Source: DATELY01 sp040513115 (GTDB lineage Bacteria; Pseudomonadota; Gammaproteobacteria; Steroidobacterales; Steroidobacteraceae). From it: a DNA stretch of 13,242 nucleotides. Location of the stretch: NCBI GenBank assembly GCA_040513115.1, contig JBEVDW010000433.1:1-13242 (forward strand), written 5' to 3'. A program made the translations under genes and the position numbers. Below are positions 1 through 6,860 of the stretch, in pieces; position 1 is the stretch's first letter, and each line of letters begins with the position of its first letter. The notes beneath the pieces were generated by a model that had not been told where the DNA came from, ran no database searches, and was given only the letters and a program-made list of their open reading frames with translations.

Positions 1-602
1 ATGCAGCAGGGAGCGCGACTGGGATCCACACCCCGCTGTGGTATCCGATTGATGCCTTCCGCGTCACCATTCACGAGCACTAACTGTGGCTCGCCATGGT
101 GACGCGCCACGGTCACCAGCAGGTCAGCCTGCAGGCCGTCCGTCACCGCGACCTTCTTTCCTGTGACGCGCCCGTCCTTCAGCTCCAGCCGAATTGAACG
201 CGCGCTGATGGGGCCTAGCTCTTCCACGAGAGCCAAAGCGCCGATGCGAGCGCCCGATGCAAGCGCCGGCAAATAGCTCCGCTGCTGCTCTGGCGAGCCG
301 GCGATGAGCAGGGCTTCGGCCGCCAACGCGATCGAGGACACGAATGGAACAGCTGCCAGCGAGGCACCGAGTTCCGCTGCGACAACGCATGACATCTCGT
401 ATCCCAGCGCCTGGCCGCCGAACTCGGATGGAATCGCCGTCGAGAGCCAACCGAGCTCTCCGAGCGTACGCCACAACGACTCATCGAATTGCGCGCGTCC
501 CTCGAGCGCCTCACGTGTGCTGCGCAAACCCGAATGCTTTGCGAGCACGCGACGCAGCTCGCTGCCGAGTGATTTCTGCTCTTCGGAAAAATCCAGATTC
601 AT
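1..602 (-). CDS. Acyl-CoA dehydrogenase, N-terminal 200 residues (cut by window edge)
   Basis: FAD-dependent acyl-CoA dehydrogenase, expected to introduce the alpha-beta double bond into an acyl-CoA. The reading frame is open from ATG 602-600 to the edge. The product begins MNLDFSEEQKSLGSELRRVL, the usual opening of the family's helical N-terminal domain, and continues with LGELGWLSTAIPSEFGGQALG (about residues 46-66), the conserved start of the FAD/substrate region. A middle beta-domain begins near GALALVEELG. The catalytic glutamate lies in the missing C-terminal half, so it cannot be checked. Start choice: a GAGGG ribosome site lies shortly upstream, and the ATG is 2 bp past the stop of the flavoprotein gene, so it is the last visible gene of the minus-strand operon. 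It resembles the FadE-type enzymes of steroid and terpenoid degradation in which one member of a heteromeric pair may lack the catalytic base; that is a possibility only. Confidence 0.9.
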   Translation of the reverse strand, partial: MNLDFSEEQKSLGSELRRVLAKHSGLRSTREALEGRAQFDESLWRTLGELGWLSTAIPSEFGGQALGYEMSCVVAAELGASLAAVPFVSSIALAAEALLIAGSPEQQRSYLPALASGARIGALALVEELGPISARSIRLELKDGRVTGKKVAVTDGLQADLLVTVARHHGEPQLVLVNGDAEGINRIPQRGVDPSRAPCC

Positions 603-604
603 CG

Positions 605-1609
605 TCAAGTACCCTCGTGAAGCGGATCACCCTGTGCCGCACTCAGTTTGGACCGATGGAAGTCCGCCTCCAGCTCCGCCACGACATCCGCCACGCTCGT
701 GATGCGCGTGACCTCACTCACTCCATGCCCCGCGGCCCACACATCGCGCCACGCCTTGAAATTCGCATCAGCACTGAATGAGCTGGAGCGTTCTTGGATG
801 ACACCCTTGAAACCGAGCCTCTCCAGACTTCCTCGCAACCAGTTCGCCGGCAAGCCACTCACTTCGGAGGTGAGCACGATGTCATCGGCTGTGCTGGCAA
901 CGACCAACTTACGATACTCATCCGACGCATCGCTCTCGGTCGTGGCAATGAAGCGAGTGCCGATGTAGGCGAGGTCCGCACCCACCTCGAGGGCGGCGCG
1001 GATTGCAGACCCTGTCGACAGGGCTCCCGCCAGAATGATCGGCTTGTCGAAGAAGCGTCGGACTGCCGGCAAGAAAGCGAACGGATTGAGCGAACCTGTG
1101 TGACCCCCAGCACCACCGCACAACAAGATCAGTCCATCCACCCCACTGTCGGCGGCCTTGCGCGCATGAGCGAGCGTGGCGATGTCAGAAAGCACCACAC
1201 CACCGTAATGGTGAACGCGATCGACGATCCGCGCGGGATTACCGACGCTGGCCACGATGATCGGAGCACGATACTGGGCCAACAGATCCAGATCTGCATC
1301 CACGCGCGAATTCGTTGGATGCACGATCAGATTCGCGGCCCACGGTGCTGCAGTGTGTCCTGCCGCTGCATCGGCACCGAGGTCCTGCGTGATGGTGCGC
1401 AACCAGTCTTCGAGCATGACTGTCGTTCGCGCATACGCCGTGGGGAAGGAACCGATGATGCCTGCTCGACAGGCCGCGACGACCAGCCGTGCTCCGGAAA
1501 CCAAAAACATGGGCGCGGCAATCACCGGCAGACGCAAGCTCGCAATGATCTTCCTCAGGCGCTGCCCGGGCTCGCCGCTTGAAGATTGATGCGCATCTGC
1601 AGTTGGCAC
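605..1609 (-). CDS. Nitronate monooxygenase / 2-nitropropane dioxygenase-family FMN protein
   Basis: FMN-dependent TIM-barrel flavoprotein of about 334 residues, the normal size for the family. Visible landmarks are LRLPVIAAPMFLVSG near the N-terminus (FMN phosphate strand), AANLIVHPTN, and CGGAGGHTGS, whose His (about residue 170 from the chosen start) matches the catalytic His of nitronate monooxygenases. Then follow KPIILAGALSTG and GADLAYIGTRFIAT, the FMN phosphate-binding part. The frame stays open further upstream, but that extension overlaps the hydratase gene. GTG 1609-1607, with GGAG at 1616-1619 six bases before it, gives a family-sized protein starting 13 bp after the hydratase stop. 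Members in acyl-CoA operons need not act on nitronates; the IpdC-type protein of steroid C/D-ring degradation is annotated the same way and works as a flavin reductase on a CoA ester. A similar role here is inference from context. Confidence 0.87.
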   Translation of the reverse strand: MPTADAHQSSSGEPGQRLRKIIASLRLPVIAAPMFLVSGARLVVAACRAGIIGSFPTAYARTTVMLEDWLRTITQDLGADAAAGHTAAPWAANLIVHPTNSRVDADLDLLAQYRAPIIVASVGNPARIVDRVHHYGGVVLSDIATLAHARKAADSGVDGLILLCGGAGGHTGSLNPFAFLPAVRRFFDKPIILAGALSTGSAIRAALEVGADLAYIGTRFIATTESDASDEYRKLVVASTADDIVLTSEVSGLPANWLRGSLERLGFKGVIQERSSSFSADANFKAWRDVWAAGHGVSEVTRITSVADVVAELEADFHRSKLSAAQGDPLHEGT

Positions 1610-1615
1610 GAGCCG

Positions 1616-1619
1616 CTCC
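1616..1619 (-). promoter_or_regulatory. Ribosome-binding site deciding the GTG start of the flavoprotein gene
   Basis: GGAG, six bases before GTG 1609-1607. It supports a start after the hydratase stop rather than the longer frame reaching back to 1774. An in-frame GTG at 1621-1619 has no comparable site. Confidence 0.55.
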
Positions 1620-1622
1620 ACA

Positions 1623-2393
1623 TCAGTGGCCTGACCAGACGGGCGGCCGCTTCTCGACGAAAGCGCGAATGCCTTCGCGCGTATCCTCGGATGCAAACAG
1701 GCGCGGAGCGATCTCCCGCGCTCGTCGGCCGATCGTGGCTGCCAGCTCAGCGCCTTCGACGGCTTCCACAGCAAGCTGTTTGGTGAAGCGCACGGCGAGC
1801 GGAGCGCAGGCCAGGATCTCGTTTGCCCATCGACGCGCGACGTCCATGACAGTCCCGGACGCGGCGATCTCGGTGACCAATCCCCAGCGATGAGCTTCTG
1901 CGGCAGAGATGCGCTTGCCCGTCAGCAAGAGTCCCATGGCGATCGCACTGGGCAGTCGAAGCGCGAGCCGCTGTGCCCCACCACCCAATGCAACAGCGCC
2001 AACTCTCGGCTCGCTCATGGCAAAAGTTGCACGCTCATCGGCGATCACGATGTCGCACGCCAGCGCGATCTCGAATCCGCCGCCCATCGCAACGCCGTTG
2101 ACGGCCGCAATCAACGGCTTCACGCAGCTCGTGCGCTCAGCGATTCCGGCCCAGCCTGTGGGCGGCATCGGCTCATCGGGCGCATCGGCGAGATCATGGC
2201 CTGCGCAGAACGCACGCTCTCCTGCACCGGTGATGATCGCAATCCACAGGTGGGGGTTGCTCTCAAACTCGTTGAGAATCGAATCGAGCTCGAAACAGGC
2301 GGCCGCATTGAGGCTGTTGAGCACATCGGGGCGATCGAGCGTGATCGTCAACACATGACCGTCTGTTTGCGTGCGGCAGTACTTGTAATCCAT
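1623..2393 (-). CDS. Enoyl-CoA hydratase/isomerase (crotonase family)
   Basis: Crotonase-fold enzyme of 256 residues, expected to hydrate a trans-2-enoyl-CoA or act on a related CoA ester. Seen in order: VLTITLDRPDVLNSLN (N-terminal strand pair), ITGAGERAFCAGHDLAD (first oxyanion-hole segment), IAAVNGVAMGGGFEIALACD (second oxyanion-hole glycines), SEPRVGAVALGGGAQRL, and LLLTGKRISAAEAHRWGLV. Both glutamates that serve as catalytic pair in classical hydratases (the E of GGGFE and the E of SEPRVG) are present, so the protein looks catalytically competent. The frame is open to 2567, but ATG 2393-2391 gives the family length and leaves the natural N-terminus MDYKYCRTQTDGHVL; the ribosome site before it is weak (GTGAG). 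It lies 67 bp after sulfotransferase 1 and 13 bp before the flavoprotein. The sequence around GGGFEIALACD is carnitinyl-CoA dehydratase-like; the substrate is unknown. Confidence 0.93.
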   Translation of the reverse strand: MDYKYCRTQTDGHVLTITLDRPDVLNSLNAAACFELDSILNEFESNPHLWIAIITGAGERAFCAGHDLADAPDEPMPPTGWAGIAERTSCVKPLIAAVNGVAMGGGFEIALACDIVIADERATFAMSEPRVGAVALGGGAQRLALRLPSAIAMGLLLTGKRISAAEAHRWGLVTEIAASGTVMDVARRWANEILACAPLAVRFTKQLAVEAVEGAELAATIGRRAREIAPRLFASEDTREGIRAFVEKRPPVWSGH

Positions 2394-2460
2394 GCGATGT
2401 TTTCTCACGTGAAGCGCGAGCTTAGAAACCGCTATCGACCCGAGTAAGTCTCCATGAGAA

Positions 2461-3720
2461 TCACTCACTGGGAATACGGAAGTACTCCTGATAACGCTGA
2501 TACGCTTGACGTGCGAGCGCCACGCTCGCTGCGTCTCCAGTGTCGAACTGATGCCTGGGACGCGCATCGCGGGGAGCGTCGGACAGGTACTTCGCCATGC
2601 CTTTGCGACCCGCGTCGCTCAGCTCGATGCCGAAATGACGGTACATCGCCTCGAGCGCCCCCATGGTGTCTTTGACCAGATCCTTGTACAGCACGTTGAA
2701 GAACTGCTGAGGCGGCACGACACCACGCTCCAACTGATCGACCACGGCATTCAACCGGGCTGCCGAGAGTTGCGGGTCGGTCACGTACTCGAAAGAGCCG
2801 CCCTTGAACGGATGATCGCTGCGACCCCACTGAATCGTGCCGATCAAACTGACAGTCGACGCCAGCGCCCGGACCGGATCCCTGTGCGGCCAGACGAAGC
2901 ATGCGTCGGGATACAACTTCAGCAGCAACGGGAGTCGATCCAGGTGCAGCGGATCCTTCAACACCCAATGCTTGCGCGGATTCTTCCATTGCAAGAGCTT
3001 GAGCACGCGACGGTGATACAGCAACGCCGGCATGGGATCCTGCTTCATCATGTAAGCATCGTAGCTGCTGGCCTGCCCGAGACTGTCCTGCCACGAAGGT
3101 GCCCGGAACGTCAGCGCCAGAACCTGGCAGTCTTCCATCGGCACATTGCCGGCGAACTCGTGCATCGATCGCATCGTTGGTGTGACGCGATTCCATTGAT
3201 CGATGAGCTTGTGAGCTTTCTCGATGCGCGGATCCGATTCGTAGGTGTGCGGTTCCGGTGGCGGACAGGGAAACATGGCCTCCCATTGCATCAACGCGCC
3301 ATTGTCCGGATTCGCCGCAAGCACGTTGCACAGCAAGGACGTGCCGGAACGCCCCTGTCCGACGATGAAGATGGGCTGCCTGATCTGCTCATCGTCGATT
3401 TCGGGATGACGCTTGTAGGTGTCCTCGACCTGCAATCGCGCTTCGAGCAACTGCAGGATCTCCGAGCGAGTTCTGATGCGGCCCATCAGATTCAGCGCTG
3501 CGTCTTCTTCCAGTGAGCGTAGCCACACCTGCAAAGGCTCACGCCATTCATCGGCGCCGAAATCGGACAACCCGGTTGCCTGCATCGCCGAGTTCAGTAG
3601 GGACGCTTCATCCAGCGGCACGACGCCACGGATGTTCATGCAGTAGCCTTCCTCGTTGATACGCTGGACCCACTCGGGTCGCGGCGGCGGTTGCCAATGA
3701 GATTTCGTCGAATCTTGCAT
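2461..3720 (-). CDS. Sulfotransferase-family protein 1 (PAPS-type P-loop)
   Basis: A 419-residue protein of the bacterial Sulfotransfer_3-like group, expected to move a sulfo group from PAPS to a hydroxyl or similar acceptor in the cytoplasm. Residues 1-115 form a helical N-terminal extension (PEWVQRINEEG, a leucine- and glutamate-rich stretch, VEDTYKRHPEI). IFIVGQGRSGTSLL (117-130) is the 5'-phosphosulfate-binding loop. WVLKDPLHLDRL (252-263) and FVWPHRDPVRALASTVSLI (275-293) match the central Lys motif and the 3'-phosphate-binding region of the family. No signal peptide or membrane segment is visible. ATG 3720-3718 is preceded by a very strong GAGGGGG site. It follows the SnoaL-like gene by 30 bp. 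A paralogue lies at 7910-9184 and is similar along the whole length. Such proteins recur in steroid/terpenoid-type clusters of proteobacteria and mycobacteria without a proven acceptor; sulfotransferase activity itself is inferred from the motifs. Confidence 0.88.
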   Translation of the reverse strand: MQDSTKSHWQPPPRPEWVQRINEEGYCMNIRGVVPLDEASLLNSAMQATGLSDFGADEWREPLQVWLRSLEEDAALNLMGRIRTRSEILQLLEARLQVEDTYKRHPEIDDEQIRQPIFIVGQGRSGTSLLCNVLAANPDNGALMQWEAMFPCPPPEPHTYESDPRIEKAHKLIDQWNRVTPTMRSMHEFAGNVPMEDCQVLALTFRAPSWQDSLGQASSYDAYMMKQDPMPALLYHRRVLKLLQWKNPRKHWVLKDPLHLDRLPLLLKLYPDACFVWPHRDPVRALASTVSLIGTIQWGRSDHPFKGGSFEYVTDPQLSAARLNAVVDQLERGVVPPQQFFNVLYKDLVKDTMGALEAMYRHFGIELSDAGRKGMAKYLSDAPRDARPRHQFDTGDAASVALARQAYQRYQEYFRIPSE

Positions 3721-3750
3721 GTGATTCCCCCTCTTTCCTGATCGCCTCGA

Positions 3751-4260
3751 CTACTTGCGGGCGAACAATGCATACATGGGATCTTCGCCCCTCGGCGCGG
3801 CCTGCGGAAAGCCTGCGGCCCCCTCCCATGGCTCGCCCGGCAGACTGCGACGTGACCAATCGATCGTGACCAGCCGATTGGCAATCTTCCACATGCCTTG
3901 CCGCCGCTCGAATCGATCCAGATAGCGGCCACCCGTGTTCAGAAGCGTCTGTTCTCCGGATTGCGGGTTCACGCTGGCGTGATAGGCGATGTAGTACGTT
4001 TCCACGTTGGCTGCGTCTCCATGCAGCTCGATGTAGATATTGGTCAGGTGATGCTGGCTCGGCCCGTTCATCTGGCGACATGTCTCCACGATGAAGTCGG
4101 CGAAACCCCACCCCGAGCCGTTGTAGACGGTGTGATTGTCGATCGCATCAGGGTGATACACGCTTTTCAGGAGCTCGCGATCCCACCGATCTACACCGCG
4201 ACTGTAGGTCGCCAACACTTGTCGGATCTCGAGATGCGCCGAGATTTCTTCGAGGTTCAT
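3751..4260 (-). CDS. SnoaL-like / NTF2-like family protein
   Basis: A 169-residue protein with the cone-shaped NTF2-like fold signature of the SnoaL_4 group, whose members include isomerases, dehydratases, cyclases and hydroxylase partners. Typical features are an N-terminal helix ending in LATYSRGVDRWD (residues 16-27), then VYHPDAIDNH (34-43), QHHLTNIYIELHGDAANVETYY (69-90) and GGRYLDRFERRQGMWKIANR (110-129). Candidate polar active-site residues are D24, D27, H36 and the H70-H71 pair, by analogy only. Its ATG overlaps the P450 stop in an ATGA junction and is preceded by AGGAGGGG (4266-4273), so it is translationally coupled to the P450. Coupling suggests it acts on the P450 product or in the same step, for example as a dehydratase or isomerase. 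The C-terminal 30 residues (RRSLPGEPWEGAAG onward) are an extension with no motif I recognise. Confidence 0.85.
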   Translation of the reverse strand: MNLEEISAHLEIRQVLATYSRGVDRWDRELLKSVYHPDAIDNHTVYNGSGWGFADFIVETCRQMNGPSQHHLTNIYIELHGDAANVETYYIAYHASVNPQSGEQTLLNTGGRYLDRFERRQGMWKIANRLVTIDWSRRSLPGEPWEGAAGFPQAAPRGEDPMYALFARK

Positions 4261-5546
4261 GCGTTCCCCTCCTGTATCGATTGGCTCATCGAATCCGCCG
4301 CATGCAGGCGCAGGGGGAGATTCATCAGCAGGCGCACGTTCGTAGACGGCACGACCTGAGGCGGCGGCTCGTTCGAGTCCAGTTCGATGTGCTCGAACCG
4401 CGCAAGGAACTCCTTGACGGTCAAGAGCATCTCGCGACGCGCCAGCGTGTTACCAACACAGAAATGCGGGCCGTGGCCGAACGTGACGTGTCCACGCGGA
4501 TTGAGCCGATCGATATCCACGGCAGCTGGGGCATTCCAGGCGCTCGCATCCATGTTCGACGACGCCCAGTTGAGCAACACGGACGCACGCTTCGGTATGC
4601 GCACACCGTGCAACTCGACTTCGCGAGTAGCGGTTCGATAGCTGCTCAGCACGGTGCCATACAAGCGCAGGACTTCTTCGTTGAAATCCTCGATCTTGTC
4701 TGGCTCCCGTCGCAAGCGGCTTTGAATGTCCGGCCTCGACGCCAATACATACAGGGCCCAGCCGATGGCGCCACTCGTCGAGTGCGTCGCGGCAATCAAG
4801 AACGTCAGGAGCAGCGACTGCAGTTCTTGCATTGTCAGCAGGTGATAGCCCCCGTGCTGCGCGTTCGCCAGCTCACTGAGGAGCGTGTTGTCGGGCTCGC
4901 GTCGTACGCGCTCGATTCTCGGCGACATGTACTGCTGAAAGGCGGTAGCGGCATGCGCAGCCCTTTCGAGCACTGCTTGTACTTCTGCGGCGGGTGTGCG
5001 CGTGAAATCAATCGCACTGCCGAACTCCTGGGTGGTGTGCATCAGGAATTCGTAATCCTCCTCGGGTGCTCCGAATTCACGCGCCATGACCATCGCAGGC
5101 AGCTTTGATGCCACATCGCGCATTCCGTCGATGGAATCGCGACGCGCGATGCTGTCGAGCACTTTGTCGATACACAACTGTATGTGAGCAGATCGCGCCT
5201 GTACCTGCTTCGGGGTGAACACGCGGTCGACGATCTTCCGAAACTTCTGGTGCCGGGGTCCGTCGACCCAGACCAGAACCGGGCACGGCACCCAGCCTTT
5301 GTCCCGATAAATCGCCGCAACCTGGTCGTTGAACTCGCTGAAGCGGGCTCCTTGCGTGGTCCCTTCGCTGGAGAAGGAATTCACATCGAGCGCAATCCTG
5401 CGCACATCCTCCAGACGCGTGACGAGGAACCCCTCCAGCTGCGGATTAGTCGATCGCAACCGAATCACAGGAGCCGCATTCGATAGCGACTCCTGCGTCG
5501 CATTGGCAAAAGCGTCATATTCCATCTCGAAAGGACACTTGGGCAC
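4257..5546 (-). CDS. Cytochrome P450 (soluble bacterial CYP)
   Basis: A 429-residue haem-thiolate monooxygenase, expected to insert one oxygen atom into a hydrophobic substrate using electrons from a ferredoxin partner not encoded here. Motifs, numbered from GTG 5546: WVDGPRHQKFRKIVDRVFTP (93-112, C-helix region), LIAATHSTSGAIGWAL (250-265, I-helix), EEVLRL with the ExxR pair E291/R294, DIDRLNPRGHVTFGHG, and the haem loop FGHGPHFCVG (356-365) with Cys363. The I-helix is odd: the usual A-G-x-(D/E)-T reads A-T-H-S-T, so the acidic residue of the proton-delivery pair is replaced by Ser while the Thr stays. The frame is open to 5846, but that N-terminal part is debris of a hydratase. GTG 5546-5544 follows GGAGG by 5 bp and gives a normal start, VPKCPFEMEYDAF. 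First gene of the operon; it ends in a 4-bp overlap with the SnoaL-like gene. Confidence 0.93.
   Translation of the reverse strand: MPKCPFEMEYDAFANATQESLSNAAPVIRLRSTNPQLEGFLVTRLEDVRRIALDVNSFSSEGTTQGARFSEFNDQVAAIYRDKGWVPCPVLVWVDGPRHQKFRKIVDRVFTPKQVQARSAHIQLCIDKVLDSIARRDSIDGMRDVASKLPAMVMAREFGAPEEDYEFLMHTTQEFGSAIDFTRTPAAEVQAVLERAAHAATAFQQYMSPRIERVRREPDNTLLSELANAQHGGYHLLTMQELQSLLLTFLIAATHSTSGAIGWALYVLASRPDIQSRLRREPDKIEDFNEEVLRLYGTVLSSYRTATREVELHGVRIPKRASVLLNWASSNMDASAWNAPAAVDIDRLNPRGHVTFGHGPHFCVGNTLARREMLLTVKEFLARFEHIELDSNEPPPQVVPSTNVRLLMNLPLRLHAADSMSQSIQEGNA
4266..4273 (-). promoter_or_regulatory. Strong ribosome-binding site inside the P450 3' end, for the SnoaL-like gene
   Basis: AGGAGGGG lies five bases before the ATG at 4260-4258, within the last codons of the P450. 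With the ATGA stop/start overlap it indicates coupled translation of the two proteins. Confidence 0.6.
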
Positions 5547-5551
5547 TATGA

Positions 5552-5556
5552 CCTCC
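5552..5556 (-). promoter_or_regulatory. Ribosome-binding site fixing the P450 start
   Basis: GGAGG, five bases before GTG 5546-5544. It decides that the P450 begins here and not at the ATG 300 bases upstream, whose frame consists of hydratase-derived sequence. Confidence 0.65.
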
Positions 5557-5599
5557 AGAAACACATTCGATGCGTGAGGAGAGTGTCTGGATTCAGCCG

Positions 5600-5895
5600 A
5601 ACCGATCGCGACGTGCGGGTCCGAGATCTTCACGTGATTTGCTGCAAACGTGACATCGCAGAAAAGCGTCAGTGTAGCGCCGAGTCCGATTGCATGTCCG
5701 TTGGCCTTTGCAATGATGGGCTTCGAGCAATCAGCATTGGGCAGATGAGTTGCTTGCCACCGCTCGCACCGCCTGGTCGTGATCGACATCGATGAAAAGA
5801 CGGCACAGTTCTTTTTCCATTGTGGAATCGGCTGCATTCCTAACATGCGGGCGATTCAGGGTTACCGTGAGAACTGCGCCTCCTGGATCAACACA
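5600..5895 (-). pseudogene. Enoyl-CoA hydratase remnant (deleted, frame-broken, truncated)
   Basis: Two pieces of one crotonase-family protein lie in different frames. Piece 1 (about 5892-5755) reads GAVLTVTLNRPHVRNAADST then MEKELCRLFIDVDHDQAVRAV, the N-terminal third of the family up to just before the first oxyanion-hole motif. Piece 2 (about 5747-5601) reads SKPIIAKANGHAIGLGATLT then LFCDVTFAANHVKISDPHVAIG, the second oxyanion-hole region. Between them the roughly 40-residue segment with the AFCAGxDL-type motif has shrunk to about ten residues and the frame changes. After DPHVAIG the C-terminal half is absent and the sequence runs directly into the P450 leader. No start codon is evident for piece 1. 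It differs from the intact hydratase at 1623-2393 (GHAIGLGA against GVAMGGGF), so it is not a recent copy. It cannot give an active hydratase. Confidence 0.82.
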
Positions 5896-5985
5896 AGGTT
5901 TCTTTTTCGCAGCCGCTGACCCGGCAGGCGTGCCCTCTACCCGAACCGAATTTTTGTCCGCTCTGATCACCCGAAGAACCGGCTC

Positions 5986-6824
5986 ATGAACTTGAACCAA
6001 CTATTGCAGAAACACTTCAGCGACATCCGCTCCACCTACACCAAACGCGACACGATGCTCTATGCACTGGGTGTCAACGCCTGTCGCTATCCGCTGGATG
6101 AGAACGAGCTGCAGTTCTGCTACGAACGCAACCTCCAAAGTGTGCCGTCGATCTCGTGCGTGCTTGCTCACCCAGGCTTCTGGGTCAACGAACCGGCGTT
6201 GGAGATCAACTGGGTGAAGCTCGTGCATGCCGAGCAACGCTTCAACCTGGCCACTGTGCTCCCGATCGAAGGCGAGGTCGTCGGCAAGTACCGCATCAAG
6301 AGCGTCGTGGACAAAGGACCCGAGAAGGGCGCGCTGCTGGCGTTCGAGAAAGCGCTGTACACGACCAGCGGCTCGCTGCTGGGGACAGTCGACAGCACAT
6401 ACTTCCTTCGCGGCGACGGGGGCACCCCAGACGATGAGCTTCCTTCCCCACCGGCGACGGCACCTTCCGGTGCGGTGGAAACCACGACGCTACCCACTGC
6501 TGCGCTGATCTACCGGCTGAGCGGCGACTACAATCCCCTGCATGGCGATCCCGCGGTCGCGCAGAAGGCCGGCTTCGACCGCCCCATCCTGCATGGACTG
6601 TGCACGTTCGGAATCGCGTGTCAGCAACTCGTCCGCGCAGTCTGCGCGAATGACGCGCAGCGGTTGCGTGGCTTGGGGGGCTCGCTTCACCAAGCCTGTA
6701 TTCCCTGGCGAAACGATTCGGACCGAATACTGGGCAAACACAGCAGGCACTGTAGTTCCGCTGCCTGAGCGTAGATCGCAACACAGTAGTTCTCGATCGC
6801 GGGGTCGCTACACTAGCAGCCTGA
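5986..6824 (+). pseudogene. MaoC-like (R)-specific enoyl-CoA hydratase, broken by two +1 frameshifts
   Basis: Double hot-dog hydratase 2 type protein, which hydrates 2-enoyl-CoA to (R)-3-hydroxyacyl-CoA. The first frame, from ATG 5986, gives ALGVNACRYPLDENELQFCYER (N-terminal hot dog) and, at residues 176-189, YRLSGDYNPLHGDP, the hydratase 2 motif with catalytic D181 and H186, followed by FDRPILHGLCTFG. At the six-G run 6675-6680 homology moves one frame on: GARFTKPVFPGETIRTEYW replaces the out-of-frame tail. Near 6750-6756 it moves again, ending FRCLSVDRNTVVLDRGVATL with stop 6822-6824. Removing one base at each point gives an intact protein of about 278 residues, normal for the family. As written, translation stops at 6768 with a scrambled tail after residue 231, losing the last strands of the C-terminal hot dog. 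Either recent mutation or assembly/sequencing error; the G-run makes error plausible for the first. Confidence 0.85.
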
Positions 6825-6860
6825 CATGCAGCGCGCGTCATCATCACACGGTCGTCACCC

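Noticed and set aside
794..1582. 262-codon plus-strand frame opposite the flavoprotein gene
   Set aside because: Composition is antisense-like and no motif is visible; the minus strand carries the conserved FMN-binding segments.
605..1774. 389-codon version of the nitronate monooxygenase-like gene
   Set aside because: The extra N-terminal 55 residues are Arg-rich, overlap the hydratase coding region in another frame and match nothing in the family.
1623..2567. 314-codon version of the enoyl-CoA hydratase
   Set aside because: The extension overlaps the end of sulfotransferase 1 and has no family features; ATG 2393 gives the usual length.
2506..3516. Long plus-strand frame (336 codons) opposite sulfotransferase 1
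   Set aside because: It is antisense to a clear gene. A similar antisense frame exists opposite sulfotransferase 2, as expected from shared sense sequence and GC-rich codon use; no domain is recognisable.
4257..5846. 529-codon frame read as a natural crotonase-P450 fusion protein
   Set aside because: The first 100 codons cover only a partial crotonase segment, a GGAGG site sits right before GTG 5546, and the rest of the crotonase lies in another frame upstream.
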